Positions 25,609-37,300 of a stretch of DNA of 64,000 nt are shown here, in pieces (the first letter of the stretch is position 1; each line of letters starts with the position of its first letter). Source of the stretch: Cotesia glomerata (Eukaryota > Arthropoda > Insecta > Hymenoptera > Braconidae); contig NC_058166.1 of NCBI RefSeq assembly GCF_020080835.1, positions 18,749,043 to 18,813,042 on the forward strand. Reading direction: 5' to 3'. The notes beneath the pieces are model-generated. The model did no database searches and was not told where the DNA came from. It worked only from the letters and a program-made list of their open reading frames with translations. The translations under genes and the position numbers were made by a program.

Positions 25609-26496
25609 TATTGTCAAGCTGGACTATACTTTTATTATTATTAATTTTCAAATATTTTAGAAGAAAATTTACTATTTAAAAAAGTAAAAGATTAAAATTT
25701 CCAGTGCTGCCTCTGTATATTTCCAATAGAACGATACATTTTTAAAATATCAAAGTATGAACATGTTACTCAATATTATACTGAGCTTCGTTGGCTGACA
25801 CTTAGTTCTAGGCGTAAATTTTTCTTATCGTGTCTTATTTATAAAGCATTGTATCTTAATCAAAAGCCTCTAATTAGGCGAGACTTAGAAATTCTTGAGC
25901 CTTGCCTACGCTGAGGAGATATTCGTCAAGACTATCTTGAGTTACCGGTTTATCATTCAGCGAAGTATGAAAAATCATTCTTGATATCTGCGGTTAAAAT
26001 CTGGAATCAATTACCAGCTGATTGTACGACGTTACCAACGTTTATGGAGTTTCGAACTGCTTGTTATGAATATTTTTTACAATCTGATAGATCATAATAT
26101 GTATTAATTGTATTAGAATTTAGTGATGATTGAGTGATTGAGTGACTGAGTGTTTAACACACTACATTATATATACTACTTTATATATATACTTTATATA
26201 TATTACTTAACACACTACTTTATATATTATGAGTGTTTTTTCATGCCTTCTAGGTCAAAATAACTAGTAGATGTTGTTCAAGTCCAGAGATGGATACTTC
26301 CATCTTTCCTTAATGGTTGAGAGATATCCTCTCTGTACATAAGTTCGATGGAAATCCATCAAACTTGAATACTAGTAAAGCTGTAAGCTTGTAGTATCCA
26401 TTCGAGTACTAAAGATGTTAATTAATTGAAAGAAATGAAAGAAATTATTTTGAATGAGAGTAAAGACAGACTTTCGAAAAAATAAATGGGGTTGGT

Positions 26497-26568
26497 TGCC
26501 AAGCCAGGAATCGAACCTGGATCTCCCTGATAACATGTCAGGAGCTCTACCAGTTAAGCTACCGGGCC
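26497..26568 (-). other. tRNA-like sequence (degenerate) within a repeat element
   Basis: Read on the minus strand, 72 nt fold as a tRNA: D stem GCTT/GAGC, anticodon stem CCTGA/TCAGG with a 7-nt loop CATGTTA (formal anticodon TGT), and T stem CCAGG/CCTGG with loop TTCGATT. The acceptor stem has mismatches and position 33 is A, not U. So it is a tRNA-derived promoter module, not a working tRNA gene. Identical module: 49289-49360 (-) and, slightly changed, 49679-49750 (+). Confidence 0.7.
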
Positions 26569-26886
26569 CCTTCCACCATCCACCTTTCTCAGTCCATTCT
26601 TATACTCTTAATACTTACTTTACTATCCCTTCCCTTTTACCCGAGTTACGTACTATGATGGTAGTAGCACTTTTATTTAGGCAATATTATTAAATTACTA
26701 AAGGTGTTTTCATGACCGAATTGTATAAATATAATGAGTGTTTTTTCATGCCGTCTAAGTCAAAATAACTAGTAGATGTTGTTCAAGTCAAGAGATGGAT
26801 ACTTCCATCTTCCCTTATTGGTTGAGAGATATCCTCTCTGTATATAAGTTCGATGGAAATCCATCAGAAAGGTGGATGGTGGAAGG

Positions 26887-26907
26887 GGCCCGGTAGCTTA
26901 ACTGGTA
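26887..26907 (+). other. Truncated tRNA-like module
   Basis: The first 21 nt of the same tRNA-like module (GGCCCGGTAGCTTAACTGGTA), after which the sequence jumps back into the LINE 3' UTR. Compared with the full arrangement at 49679-50050, everything after the A box is deleted here. Confidence 0.65.
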
Positions 26908-27024
26908 TATATACTACTTTATATATATTACTTAACACACTACTTTATATATTATATTCAGATTTTTTGTATCAATTTTGGATGGCCGCAAGGAGTTTCG
27001 ACTTCATGGCCAATTAAATAAATA

Positions 27025-27057
<33 letters not shown>

Positions 27058-27568
27058 TATAACAAATTTTACAATAGTTGAATTGGAATGTTTCTCAATT
27101 AGTGTAAGCGATGGCCGTGCACAGCGCTAGACTCCGAGTTTATGTAAATGTTAAAGGACGTGGGTACTAGTTTACCTCGGATAGCGTAGAGGGAGAGTCT
27201 CTGGCTGCCAATAGAGAGTTCTGGGTTCGATTCCCGGATAGGACGAAACTTCCGATCTTTTTTTCGGTTACTGTATAAGTACCCATTAGTCCAACTTCCT
27301 ATCTCTCTCCTTCTCTAAAATTTCTTTTAAAAAAACCGACTGTCAATTTTTACAATAGTTGAATTGTAAAGTTTACAAACACATATTGTATAATTTGCTC
27401 TATATTATTCGACTTTTTAATTTTCTTGCTAGCCTTGTTTGTTGGATAAAATTTACAATAGTAGATCGTAAAAATTACTAAATGAGAAGTATAGTCCACC
27501 GTTACTATTTAATTTAATAAAAACTACAAAAGTAAAATAGTAAATATTCCTTCAATTTTTTTTCCGTG

Positions 27569-28694
27569 TATAAAATAAATAATAATTATAATTAACACTA
27601 ATTAAGTCCGTATAGTAAAAATTGAAAAACATATCATTTATACTTATATACTACGTATTGTTTTTTTATAATATTGCATGTCAATAAAATATTCTAAAAA
27701 CGAAAAAAATATATATTTACGGGAATAAAAAAATTTTTCATAAATTCTATTTAGTCCACCATAAATTAAATGAATATTTTCATAATTTTTCCAATTATTT
27801 TTAAAGAAATTTTTTTTCCATATATGTATAAATATATATAGGCTCCTACAATTAATATTACTGCGGACATGATATTTTCAATTAAATTTTCCCGTTTATT
27901 AAAAAGTATTATTATTCTTTCATCAATCTGTAATAATGTAAATATTAAAACAACATTTATTGCTTGCAATTATATATTAAAAAATATTGAAAATATATAA
28001 TAAAATTTAAACTAATTATATTGATAAAATATATTTTATTTCTCTTGTTACAAGAGTCAAATTATTAATTTAATTGAATTTTATAACATTGAAAATTGAA
28101 ACTTATTGTTAAATCCGTTAAAGTGAAACATTTTTTTTTTTTTGTTATTGTTAATTTTAATTTTAAATAATAGTAATAATAACTATCCAACTTAACTAAT
28201 TAAACTTAACGTCAAAAAACGAGTAGAATTATAAACTAGGAATAAAACGACGATAAAACGTCCATCGGAATAACGTTGTCGTTGAATATAAATGCGGTAT
28301 CGTTGAGCGTCAAATTATCCCATTAATCAAGTGAAAGGTAATTAAAGCCTCGGCAGGGTAAGATAAGGGAGAAATGTACAATTCGCATAATTGACATGCC
28401 GTTTGGCTAATTGCCCGGTGAATAACTTTCTTGGTTGGTCACCCTCTAGCCGATTCACTCTTTATCTCCCTTTTTCTTCCTTAGTCTTGTTCTTGATCTG
28501 TCTCGGCTTAAACTTTAAGCAAGTTCCATTTCCTATCAGTCGCGTATTTAATTCTAATCATCCTTTTTTGCAGGTTAATTACAGCTGAATTATAATTAAA
28601 CAATTTTAAGCATCATAGCTGAAATCTTTATTATTATTATTATTTTTATTAATCAGAAAAATTAGACAATTTTTATAATAATACGAGCAACCTT
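27569..28694. other. Gene-free AT-rich stretch
   Basis: Low-complexity AT-rich DNA with short ORFs only; a slightly less AT-rich block at 28250-28500 shows no exon structure. Confidence 0.3.
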
Positions 28695-29718
28695 GCAGTC
28701 ACTATGTGACTGCCGTGACTTGTAAACTATGAATAAACAAAAATTTTATTCCATTAAATAATGACTTTTGTTAAATTGCACTGTATTTTCTTAACTATTA
28801 ACTTTTTTAAAGATATAAGCTCATCCTGATGTTACATTCATCAAGAGTTTTCATTTGAGTACCCACATCAATTTTTCATATATTTTTCATATATACATAT
28901 ATAATATATATAAGAATATATAAATATATGAAAAATTGATGTGGGTACTTAAATGAAAGATCTTGATGAGTGTAATGACGTGGTTAGCTTATATCTTTAA
29001 AAGTGTCAATCGTGCACAAGACACAAGGTCATTTCTTTATTACTGATATTTTTGAAGATATAAGCTCATCTTGATGTTAGACGTATCAAGAGCTTTCATT
29101 TGAGTACCCACATGCATTTTTATATATTTTTCATATATACATATATATAATATATATGAATATATGAAAAATTGATGTGGGTACTTCAATGAAAGGTCTT
29201 GATGAGTGTAACATCCGAATGAGCTTATATCTTTAAAAATGTTATTAATTGAGAAATTATATTGTATTTTGTCAACTTATGATATTTTTAAAGATATAAG
29301 CTCATCATGATGTTAGACGTATCAAGAGCTTTCATTTGAGTACCCACATGCATTTTTATATATTTTTCATATATACATATATATAATATATATGAATATA
29401 TGAAAAATTGATGTGGGTACTCAAATGAAAGGTCTTGATAAGTATAACATCGGGATGAGCTTATATCTTTAAAAATGTCAATAGTTCACGGGATACAGGG
29501 TAATTTCTTAATTATGTATCAAGAGATAGAGCATTTTCGAATGCAGCCTAAATACTTATCATAAGAAATTGACTATCGGAGAGATAATATGAAACCTTGA
29601 AAAGGCACAAATTCAAGTCAAGACCTTTGCAATGACACTGAATTTCACTAGAAAAAAACGGATTTTATCATATGACTATTCTGGACACAAAATTTTTCTT
29701 ATTTTCTTAATAATATAG
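28695..29718. repeat. Palindromic satellite element, three units
   Basis: Begins with the perfect palindrome GCAGTCACTATGTGACTGC. Three hairpin units follow, with the paired GAGTACCCACATG / ATGTGGGTACT arms, then the same tail (GAAACCTTGAAAAGGCAC ... AATAATATAGAT) as at 22009-23342. Units are more diverged and shorter than in the first array. Confidence 0.8.
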
Positions 29719-31355
29719 ATAATAATAATAACAATTTTAACTATAAAATAACCTTTTTATTAACTTCATAGTAAATTTTTAGTAGAAGCTGATAATGACA
29801 AATAAACTACTAGAAAGTAAAGTATTGATAAAACATTATATTACTTTTTAACATCTTATTGAGTTTTCTTATAGTTACTTTTTATACGCGAGCATATTTT
29901 ACTCTAAGTATAAGTATAAGTATAAGTATAAGTAGATTTTATTATCTCGTTAGTTTCTTTGTCGATAAGAGTCTTTGATATTCTTAAGTCGCAACTTTCT
30001 CAGTATATTGTAATCTCAAAATAATGAAGAAAAATTTTTATCTCTAGATATTGTCCTAGTTTCTTTTCTCCTTTTTTTTTTTTTACTTTCTAAAAGCTTA
30101 AAGTATTTCTTGGTTTTATTATTTAACTATTTTATGCATCAAAGATAAAAATCTATTATAGACTTAAAAAGAACATTATAAATTACATTTAGTTTTATAA
30201 TACAAAAAATAAATATTACTTTTTGAATTAAAAATAAAAATTTGAATTTTATTTGAAAATATAAAGTTAAAAAAAAAATTCTGGTCTCGTTATATTTTGT
30301 TATGAAATTTTTTGGTTAATAATTCAAACTACTTATATAACATCGCTTATAAACAGAGAAGCTCTTAAGCGCTCGCTCGTTTTTTGTTGTCACTTTACTG
30401 GCTGAAGAACTATCGAGAAATGACGGGGAACTTTTCCAAGCTAAGGATTATATTATGTGTCGACTCTAGCATCATCAAACTCCAGGACTTGTAAATTGTC
30501 CACTTCTGTTTCAAAATGAGACCACAAATAAAAGAACAGAACTATGGAAACGTTTTCTATTTACGTTTATCAAATACAGTACACGCAGAAAAAAATTTTT
30601 TCTCCTGCCTAAGCCGAAAGTTCAAATACCTTCCGCTTGCAGCCGGAATAAAGCAGCAGTTTCTATCCTCGGAATAAATGAACGCGCACGCGCAATAGTG
30701 CCTACATCGGCTCTCACGCATTGTACGTTCTTCTCTTTAACACATACTTTTTCCGTCAGCACTTCATGTTGCGTCATTAGTGCAATATACTATAATTATA
30801 ATAAAAATAATGTAATTTAGTGATAATGTGATTTATGATAATGTTTAGTGATAATTTAGTGATAATGTTATAGTTTGAAAATTTCAAAAATTATCATATT
30901 GTACCAAAAAAAGGTTGATTTACATAAAATATGTTAAATCACCAAGTCACTAGAATTATTCTTATATTAAAATTATCATCTAATATTATTATTAAGATTA
31001 TCCATAATTATTATGAAATGAATACTTATAATTACTATTAATATTTATCAATATGAATATTTGAAGTTATAACACAAAATTAATTTTTTTAATATCTTTA
31101 CTTAAATAATAATTTTAAATTATTAGTTATGATAATTTTAAATTAAGTCACTAAAATTATTCTTATATTAAAATTATCATCTAATATTATCATTAAGATT
31201 ACCCATAATTATTATTAAATGAATGCTTATAATTACTATTAATATTTATCAAAATGATTATTTAAAGTTATAATAAAAATTATTTTGTTATTTTCATAAC
31301 ACTAATTATTTTTTTTAATATCTTTACTTAAATAATAATTTTAAATTGTATTTTT
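29719..31355. repeat. Gene-free stretch ending in a 202-bp tandem duplication
   Basis: About 30943-31350 is two copies of a 202-bp unit starting AGTCACTAGAATTATTC. The region 30350-30780 has moderate GC (including CGCACGCGC) but no supported exon. The rest is AT-rich. Confidence 0.55.
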
Positions 31356-31612
31356 TCTTGACTGGGGGGGCTCCGCCCCCCCCCCCCGCCGGGGCTTCGC
31401 CCCTGGACCCCTTCCATGATTACCTACGATGCTATTGCATTAAAAGATTCGCGAACTTTCGGCTTGGCAGGAGAAAAAATAGTATGTGTGACACGGGACG
31501 AAAGTACTACATCCTCACCCGCGTGTTTGCCACCCTCGCCTTCGGCTCGGGTGGCAATCACACACGCGGGACAGAATGTAGTACTTTCGTCCCTTGTGGC
31601 ACAATATACTAT
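31356..31612. repeat. GC-rich hairpins with CUUCGG-type loops
   Basis: 31364-31404 is GGGGGGGCTCCGCCCCCC then GGGGCTTCGCCCC. 31480-31612 is a foldback element: AGTATGTGTGACACGGGACG at one end pairs with the CGTCCCTTGTGGCACAATATACT end, and the centre is GCCTTCGGCTCGGG. These stand out sharply from the AT-rich surroundings. Confidence 0.65.
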
Positions 31613-31940
31613 TGTTAAGATAACCTAAGATATGTTAGGGTAAAAAATGAATTTGTTAACTTAGGGATAAACTAATGTAAACTTAGGGATAAATTAATTA
31701 TAAACATCATTTTACACTTTTTGTGATTACCAAAAAATGGCTATACTTTAATTCCAATGTTTATGTGATACATAACCTATTCACTGACTTAGATTATTTT
31801 ATTAAGCTCGATTTTGGGAGATTCATCTTTCTTTTAAAAACACACATACTTCCAATAAATGGCTTCTATTTATGTCTTTTCTCAGTGGAGTTTAGTTAAA
31901 ATTTTTCAATTTGTCTATTATTGATATGTTAAAATCTTGT
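31613..31940. repeat. Inverted copy of 39430-39640
   Basis: 31740-31940 is nearly the reverse complement of 39430-39640. Both continue, across later insertions, into another matching pair (32903-33243 and 38356-38710). It is an old dispersed repeat, and the short ORF it contains (39437-39652, -) is not a gene. Confidence 0.6.
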
Positions 31941-31944
31941 TTAA

Positions 31945-32901
31945 CCCTTCAGCACTCTCGCTATGAGATTTTCTCTCACGCTCATCAATAATTCAAATTT
32001 TCTTTTAAATTTCAAATGGAATGTCTATGTGATTTTTTTTCTATCTGTCAAAAAATTACTATTATTTCAGATTGCGATATTATTATTTTAATAGTTCCAA
32101 GCCATAAAAAAATAAGATACATTTTATTAACTCTGTGAGATATTTTCTCATCGCAAGAGTAAAGTAGGGGGTCAGAATTTAAGAAGTCGGGTCTGATCGG
32201 TACAGTTCGGAGATTTCCGTAAAGAGTGCGTTTGTGTTGGGGATGTGTGTGTGGAGTGTAACAAGCAAATGGTACGGAGTTAACCTCAACCTAGTCGTCT
32301 TTAGTTTACGTTAAATATATTAATAAAATATATTAATAAATATAAATTGATAAATAAAATAAATAAATAAAAAATTAATAAATATAAAAATAAGTTAATT
32401 GCGTATTAATTTATTCTAAATAATATTAATTATTGCAGTGCCCGAAATAGGTAGGTTATGATCATTGATTTAAAAAAAAAATAGTTCATAAAAATTGAGA
32501 TGTTACTTACAAAATATTCTATATTATAAGTTTGTCAAATTAATAATAATTTTGTGAATTTAAAAATGTACTAACAGTGCAATACTATTCAAATGTGTTA
32601 ATAAGTTTAAGTTTTACTAACTTTAAGATTTTCAGTTCAGTTCATTTAATTATTTTTAAGTTTAAATATTAATTTGTATTGTTTATGAAAATGTAATTAA
32701 TCGCAAATAAAATGAAATCAAATATTATTTTTAAATAAGTCAATTTTTTTTTTAATTAAAGAAATTTATCTTGTTTGAAATTTTTTAAATTGAAGCGGCT
32801 ATAAGCATACGTGCGCATGCGCGCACATGCGCAAAAGGCGTGAGAGTTTTTCTCATCGCGCGAGTAATGATAGTGAATCGTTTTACGAGAGTGCTGAAGG
32901 G
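31945..32901. mobile_element. piggyBac-like non-autonomous element
   Basis: 957 bp flanked by TTAA on both sides (31941-31944, 32902-32905). Inverted ends are CCCTTCAGCACTCTCG and its complement. Sub-terminal repeats resemble TTTCTCATCGCGAGAGTAA. TTAA target and CCCTT ends are typical of piggyBac. No transposase ORF. Confidence 0.8.
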
Positions 32902-33040
32902 TTAATTTTAAGTTTTATAAATGTCTCAAACAAAAAAATATAATTTAATGAGATTCTTTTCTTTATAATACCTTATATTTTTACTTAAAATTATTTATGT
33001 TAATTATTTTTATTTATTTTAAGTTAAAAAGTTGGGTTAC

Positions 33041-33243
33041 ACGCTAAAATTAGTTAAAAAATTAATTTCTTTGATACCAATCAACGATTTATTGAGTAGC
33101 AATAAATCATTTGTTAAATACTACTCAATATTTATTTGGTGGGACTAAATGGGCTTTAATAAATGATTTAGTACCTATTACTAAATATTTAGTAATGGAA
33201 GGTTTGTTACTTAATCAAATAGAACTAAATCCTTCTATCAGTG
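33041..33243. mobile_element. CAC-type MITE next to an orphan exon
   Basis: Ends CACGCTAAAATTAG and CTTCTATCAGTG with TA on both sides; the interior is made of TTACTAAATATTTAGTA words. It starts 24 bp after the splice donor of the exon at 33268-33756. A related copy in the opposite direction is 38356-38608. Confidence 0.7.
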
Positions 33244-33267
33244 TAGCACAACAGTGATTGGACTTAC

Positions 33268-33756
33268 CGCGAAACCCGAAGCTGCAACCAACAGAAGACT
33301 TTCCTGGCTGCCCGTGAACAACCTGTGCATTTGATTGAGCATTTCAATGATATCACCATCACGCATCGACGTTGCCGTATCTATGAACTGGTTGACGTTG
33401 TACTTGAACTTGCTGTTTGATTTGGAAATTCGTTCATAAACTTTGAAATGAAAGCTCACACGTGATATGTAACTGCCCAGCTGGTTCATCCGTGCTCTTA
33501 AGTCAGTTTCCCGAGGCACAATTATCACAATTTGCCACAACTCGTTCTCCGATGTCGGTTCGAACGAGGACGACAGTTTTTTTATTCGCTTCGACAGCTC
33601 GTTCAATTTCGCTTGCACTGGGTCGTTTCCTGAAGCAATATCACCTACTTCATGAACCAGACTTATTATGTCCTGCATGTTCGATGTAATTGGAATGTCC
33701 TGCCCTGCTGTCTCAAGTACAAATCGGACTATCAATACTAACAATATTACCAACAT
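33268..33756 (-). pseudogene. Orphan first exon of a DUF4803-type gene (copy D)
   Basis: 163 codons from ATG to an intact GTAAGT donor. A signal peptide (MLVILLVLIVRFVLETAG) is followed by a region close to residues 20-181 of gene C: NMQDIISLVHEVGDIASGN, RMNQLGSYISRVSFHFKVYE. Relative to C it lacks about 12 residues (FLGLFTS region). No second exon was found downstream on this strand through 28 kb; a MITE starts 24 bp into the intron and a piggyBac-like element follows. It is probably a truncated tandem duplicate, though its own promoter region is conserved. If transcribed it would give a short secreted helical protein by read-through. Family recognition is as for gene C. Confidence 0.65.
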
Positions 33757-34349
33757 TATACTAAAGTTTAATCTAAGATGCAGTCTTTACTTTGCAAGCT
33801 AGAATGTCGATAAGAAAATATAAAAGTTGTTTTAATTGTGAAAATTAAATGGCAAATTGGTGTTATCTTGTGACATTGGCATAGGAAAATTTATCGCTTT
33901 GTATTGCTTATCGAACGTCGCGCGGATAGACAATAATTATCGGTTACGTAGAAAAATAATAAGTAGTAAAAAAAAAAAAAATAATAAGTATTAAGTTCTG
34001 ATACTTCAGGCCGAAATTTTACGATCAGTAAAAAAAATAAAACAAAAATTTTATAATTCTATATACAAGGTTTTCCTTTATTAATTCAAGAGTACTTTTT
34101 TGTATTGATTAGGAAAGAAAAATTTTGCATCAAGAGTATCAAATAAAAGGGAAAATTTTTTAAAATAATTTTCGGAAATAAAACTTGATATTTTTTCATA
34201 AATTTACGTATTTTATTTAACTGACCTTCTGAACTTAGTCTTAATAATTTTTATAATATCTTTCATGACAATTTTACATATAATTGTACTTTTCAATATA
34301 TTTTTAATAATATAGCATAAATAATCAAGCATGAAGCATAAACCATAAT

Positions 34350-37300
34350 TTAATCTAGCTCCTCAATCGCTTGTTTCTCCCGTATACTCTCCAGTTCTCC
34401 TTTTCTCATCAAATTCGGGTCAATATCAGGCTTCAAATACGGAGAGAGATTAAAAGTAAAGGCTTTAATGCCAATAAATCCTCCAGATTCGCCATTGCCG
34501 CGGTGGTAGAGCCCGAGCCCATCTAGAGCAACTCTAGGCATGGGCCCAGACCTTTCCCTGTCAAAATACGGAATGGTGGACTGGCCAACGTCCTCCCGCT
34601 CACTGGAGTGAGTTATCGTTATCTCGGAATGATCTGGGCTATCAGGAACGTTGCCGTAGCTTCTAACAGGATCTTGTTTGTCCGTTACATCTAGCACAGT
34701 TCTGTCTCCACGATATTTTCGTTCAGATATCAACTCGTCATCGATCCACACTGAATGTATCTTGGTGTTTATTTTGTCATTGTCTCCCGCATTACGATAA
34801 TCCGCTTCGGCAATCAACTCTCCAGTTGTGTAATTGAACCTGGTCAGGCGAATAGAAAGAGCTATTGCATTTCGATCTCTAGCACTGACCTTCAACTTAG
34901 CTCCAGTCACAACATACTCGTCCTGAAGAGTCTTTACATCATCTAGGTGTATTTTACGTCGGTTGGCGTCAATGAAAACATAATCTTCTTCTTCTACCAT
35001 CTCAATTTTGTCACTGCCCTCCCATCTGACGAAGCCACCTCGCCATGATGAACCTCCCGTAGTATAATCAAACTGTTCTAACCTGACCCACTTTTCAGAG
35101 CCCTTTTCTATGTGTCCTTCTTTAATCAACTTTCCTTGCTCGATTTGAACATGGATCAGCCTGTCTTGCTTCTCAAAAGCTATTCCAGTGAGCACCCTAA
35201 CAATTAAAACACAAATGAGTTGTTAATAATCCATTAAATTTCATAATCTATAAGCATTTTTATTAATAATAAAATTGAATTTTAAATCAGAAATATTTTC
35301 ATCAATTAACACATAAATTCGGGAGTATACGGGTGATTTTCTGTAAGGACGTTTTAAATCTGTACAAAATTGTCTGACCAAATTATTTTTTATTTTATTA
35401 GAAAAAAAATTAACAAGGGCTACAAAACTATCAGCTTAATCATAATAAATAAACAGCCGAATTAATTTTTGCTTTTTCGATATTTGTGTATCTTTTGCCA
35501 TATAACATGACAAGGGACTGTTTTCCAGGAGACTGTTTTTTTTTTTTTTTATCAAATTGAGAAAAATCAAGCAAACTATTTCAATGCATTCATTCAACTT
35601 TTCAAGTTCTCAATGAATATTTACATTAATTAGAATAATATTAAGACTTATGGATACAATTAATACCCCGCACTCTTATGTGAGGGAGGAATTTCATAAG
35701 ATCCTATTCGAGATGATTTCTACATTATAAATAAAATATTCTTACAAAACTTCGAGTCTATAGAAACTATTGTTTGAAATGAACGTTTTTCATTGCTGAC
35801 GTCCCCGCAATCCTTTGGGGTTAGAATTTGATAAAATCCATTCTTAGCTGAACTTAAAATTATACACGAAGATTCCTACCAAATTTAGAGTCTGTAGAAA
35901 GTTACAGTTTGGAGATAGAAATTTAACATTCTAACACCCACCCCCGCAATCTTTATTGGGGGTGGGTTGCTGTAAATCCGCTCTTAAAACATTTCCGCAC
36001 CACATATGGAAGACTCCAACTAAATTTTGCGTCTGTAGGATCTATAGTTTGAAAATTAAAAATTTTCATTGTTAATATCTGCCCCCGCAACCCCTGTGAA
36101 GTGAGCTATCGTGAAATTCGTCCATAGATTATTTCTTTATCCCCCACAGAAGATTCCTACCAAATTTGGGGTCTATAGGATCCATAGTTTAAAACGGGAA
36201 TTATTCATTGTTAACGCCCCCGCAATCCTCTTTGGGGAGGATTTTTGAAAATTTTTTGTATACAAACCTTCTCCTGAAAATTCTGAAGACAACAAAAAAA
36301 TTAGCCCAATCGGTCCAGCCGTTCTCAAGTGATGCGTGGACATACATGCGGCATTTTATTTTTATTTATATAGATTATAAATAAAAATAGCTGCCAGGGG
36401 ACTGAGTTTTGAAGTGGATCAGACATATATTTCCAGCACAAACGGTGCTTTGACACTAAATAAAATGGCGATAAAGCGCTAACAGCCCTATGGTTATTAA
36501 CTCAAGGCTAGTTAAGTCCTTATAAACCTTACAGAAGGTAAAATAACACGCTGGATTTTTTTTTGGCTTTGAACTTCTGGCAGGGGACTGTTCTTAAAAT
36601 GCCTGGGACAAACTTTGGTTTCATGAATTTAATGAAACAAATTGATTTTCGGTACTTTTTATTGAAGAAGATTGTTAGTTAACTAATTAAGGTAATAAAC
36701 ATTATGGACCAAATTATATATTATGAACGAATAACTTAAAATTTAATCTTAAAGTTTTAATTTTGGGAATGGGACAGCCCAGGGGACTGTTATTTTGGTG
36801 GCTTGCGAATTTATAGCGAAAAAAACCAAAATTTATTTCATTTTAGTTTTCAATGCTCCAAATAGAAATGTTTTTTTACTTTCTTAATAAATTTTTTTTA
36901 GTAACAAAATAACAATTTTTCTAATAAAAACATGCCTGGAACAGCAAAAAACATCCTTACAGAGAATCACCCACACGCATAAAACAATTTTGTTGAAATA
37001 ACAAAAGACGGGATAACTGAAAAATTTGTTCTGGTAACAAATAAGTGTAGTTATAGCAACAAATCCATTAGTTGCATTAACAAAATGTTTCAAGTTTTAC
37101 AGTCGACGCTCTCTGTATTGGACCTCTCTGTATTTGACCACATTCTTCCTCTATATTTGACGATTTTACACAGCTCTTATGGACAAGGACGAGTCAAATA
37201 CAGAGAATGGTCCTGTACGGGTGAGTCAAATACAGAGAGCGTTGACTGTACTAACAAACCAATTTGTTAATTCACAAAATCAATTTGTTGCCCTAACGAA

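Larger units (their letters stand above)
25731..27056 (+). mobile_element. 5'-truncated non-LTR retrotransposon tail with embedded element, copy 1
   Basis: 25743-26097 translates to the end of a LINE reverse-transcriptase ORF: YTELRWLTLSSRRKFF, then SAVKIWNQLPADC, then a stop. The WNxLP motif is usual near the C-terminus of such proteins. One in-frame TGA lies at about 25913. The 3' UTR ends GGCCGCAAGGAGTTTCGACTTCATGG-like sequence and (TAAA)/(TAA) repeats. A tRNA-bearing element interrupts the UTR at about 26231-26912. The start point is identical to that of copy 2 at 48525. Confidence 0.75.
25298..27568. mobile_element. CACGG MITE, second copy, interrupted by nested insertions
   Basis: Ends are the same CACGG...CCGTG repeats with TA flanks (25296-25297, 27569-27570). 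Aligning with 19659-20381 shows two insertions: 25337-25608 (a CACTG MITE) and about 25731-27056 (a LINE fragment that itself holds a tRNA-bearing element). The interrupted sequence resumes exactly after each insertion. Confidence 0.85.

Noticed and set aside
26454..26693. 79-aa ORF repeated at 49246-49485
   Set aside because: It reads through the tRNA-like module and repeat DNA; conservation reflects a shared transposon, not a gene.
31364..31404. Contaminating or bacterial GC-rich DNA
   Set aside because: The GC-rich parts are short perfect hairpins of the same type as others in the window, embedded in continuous AT-rich host DNA.
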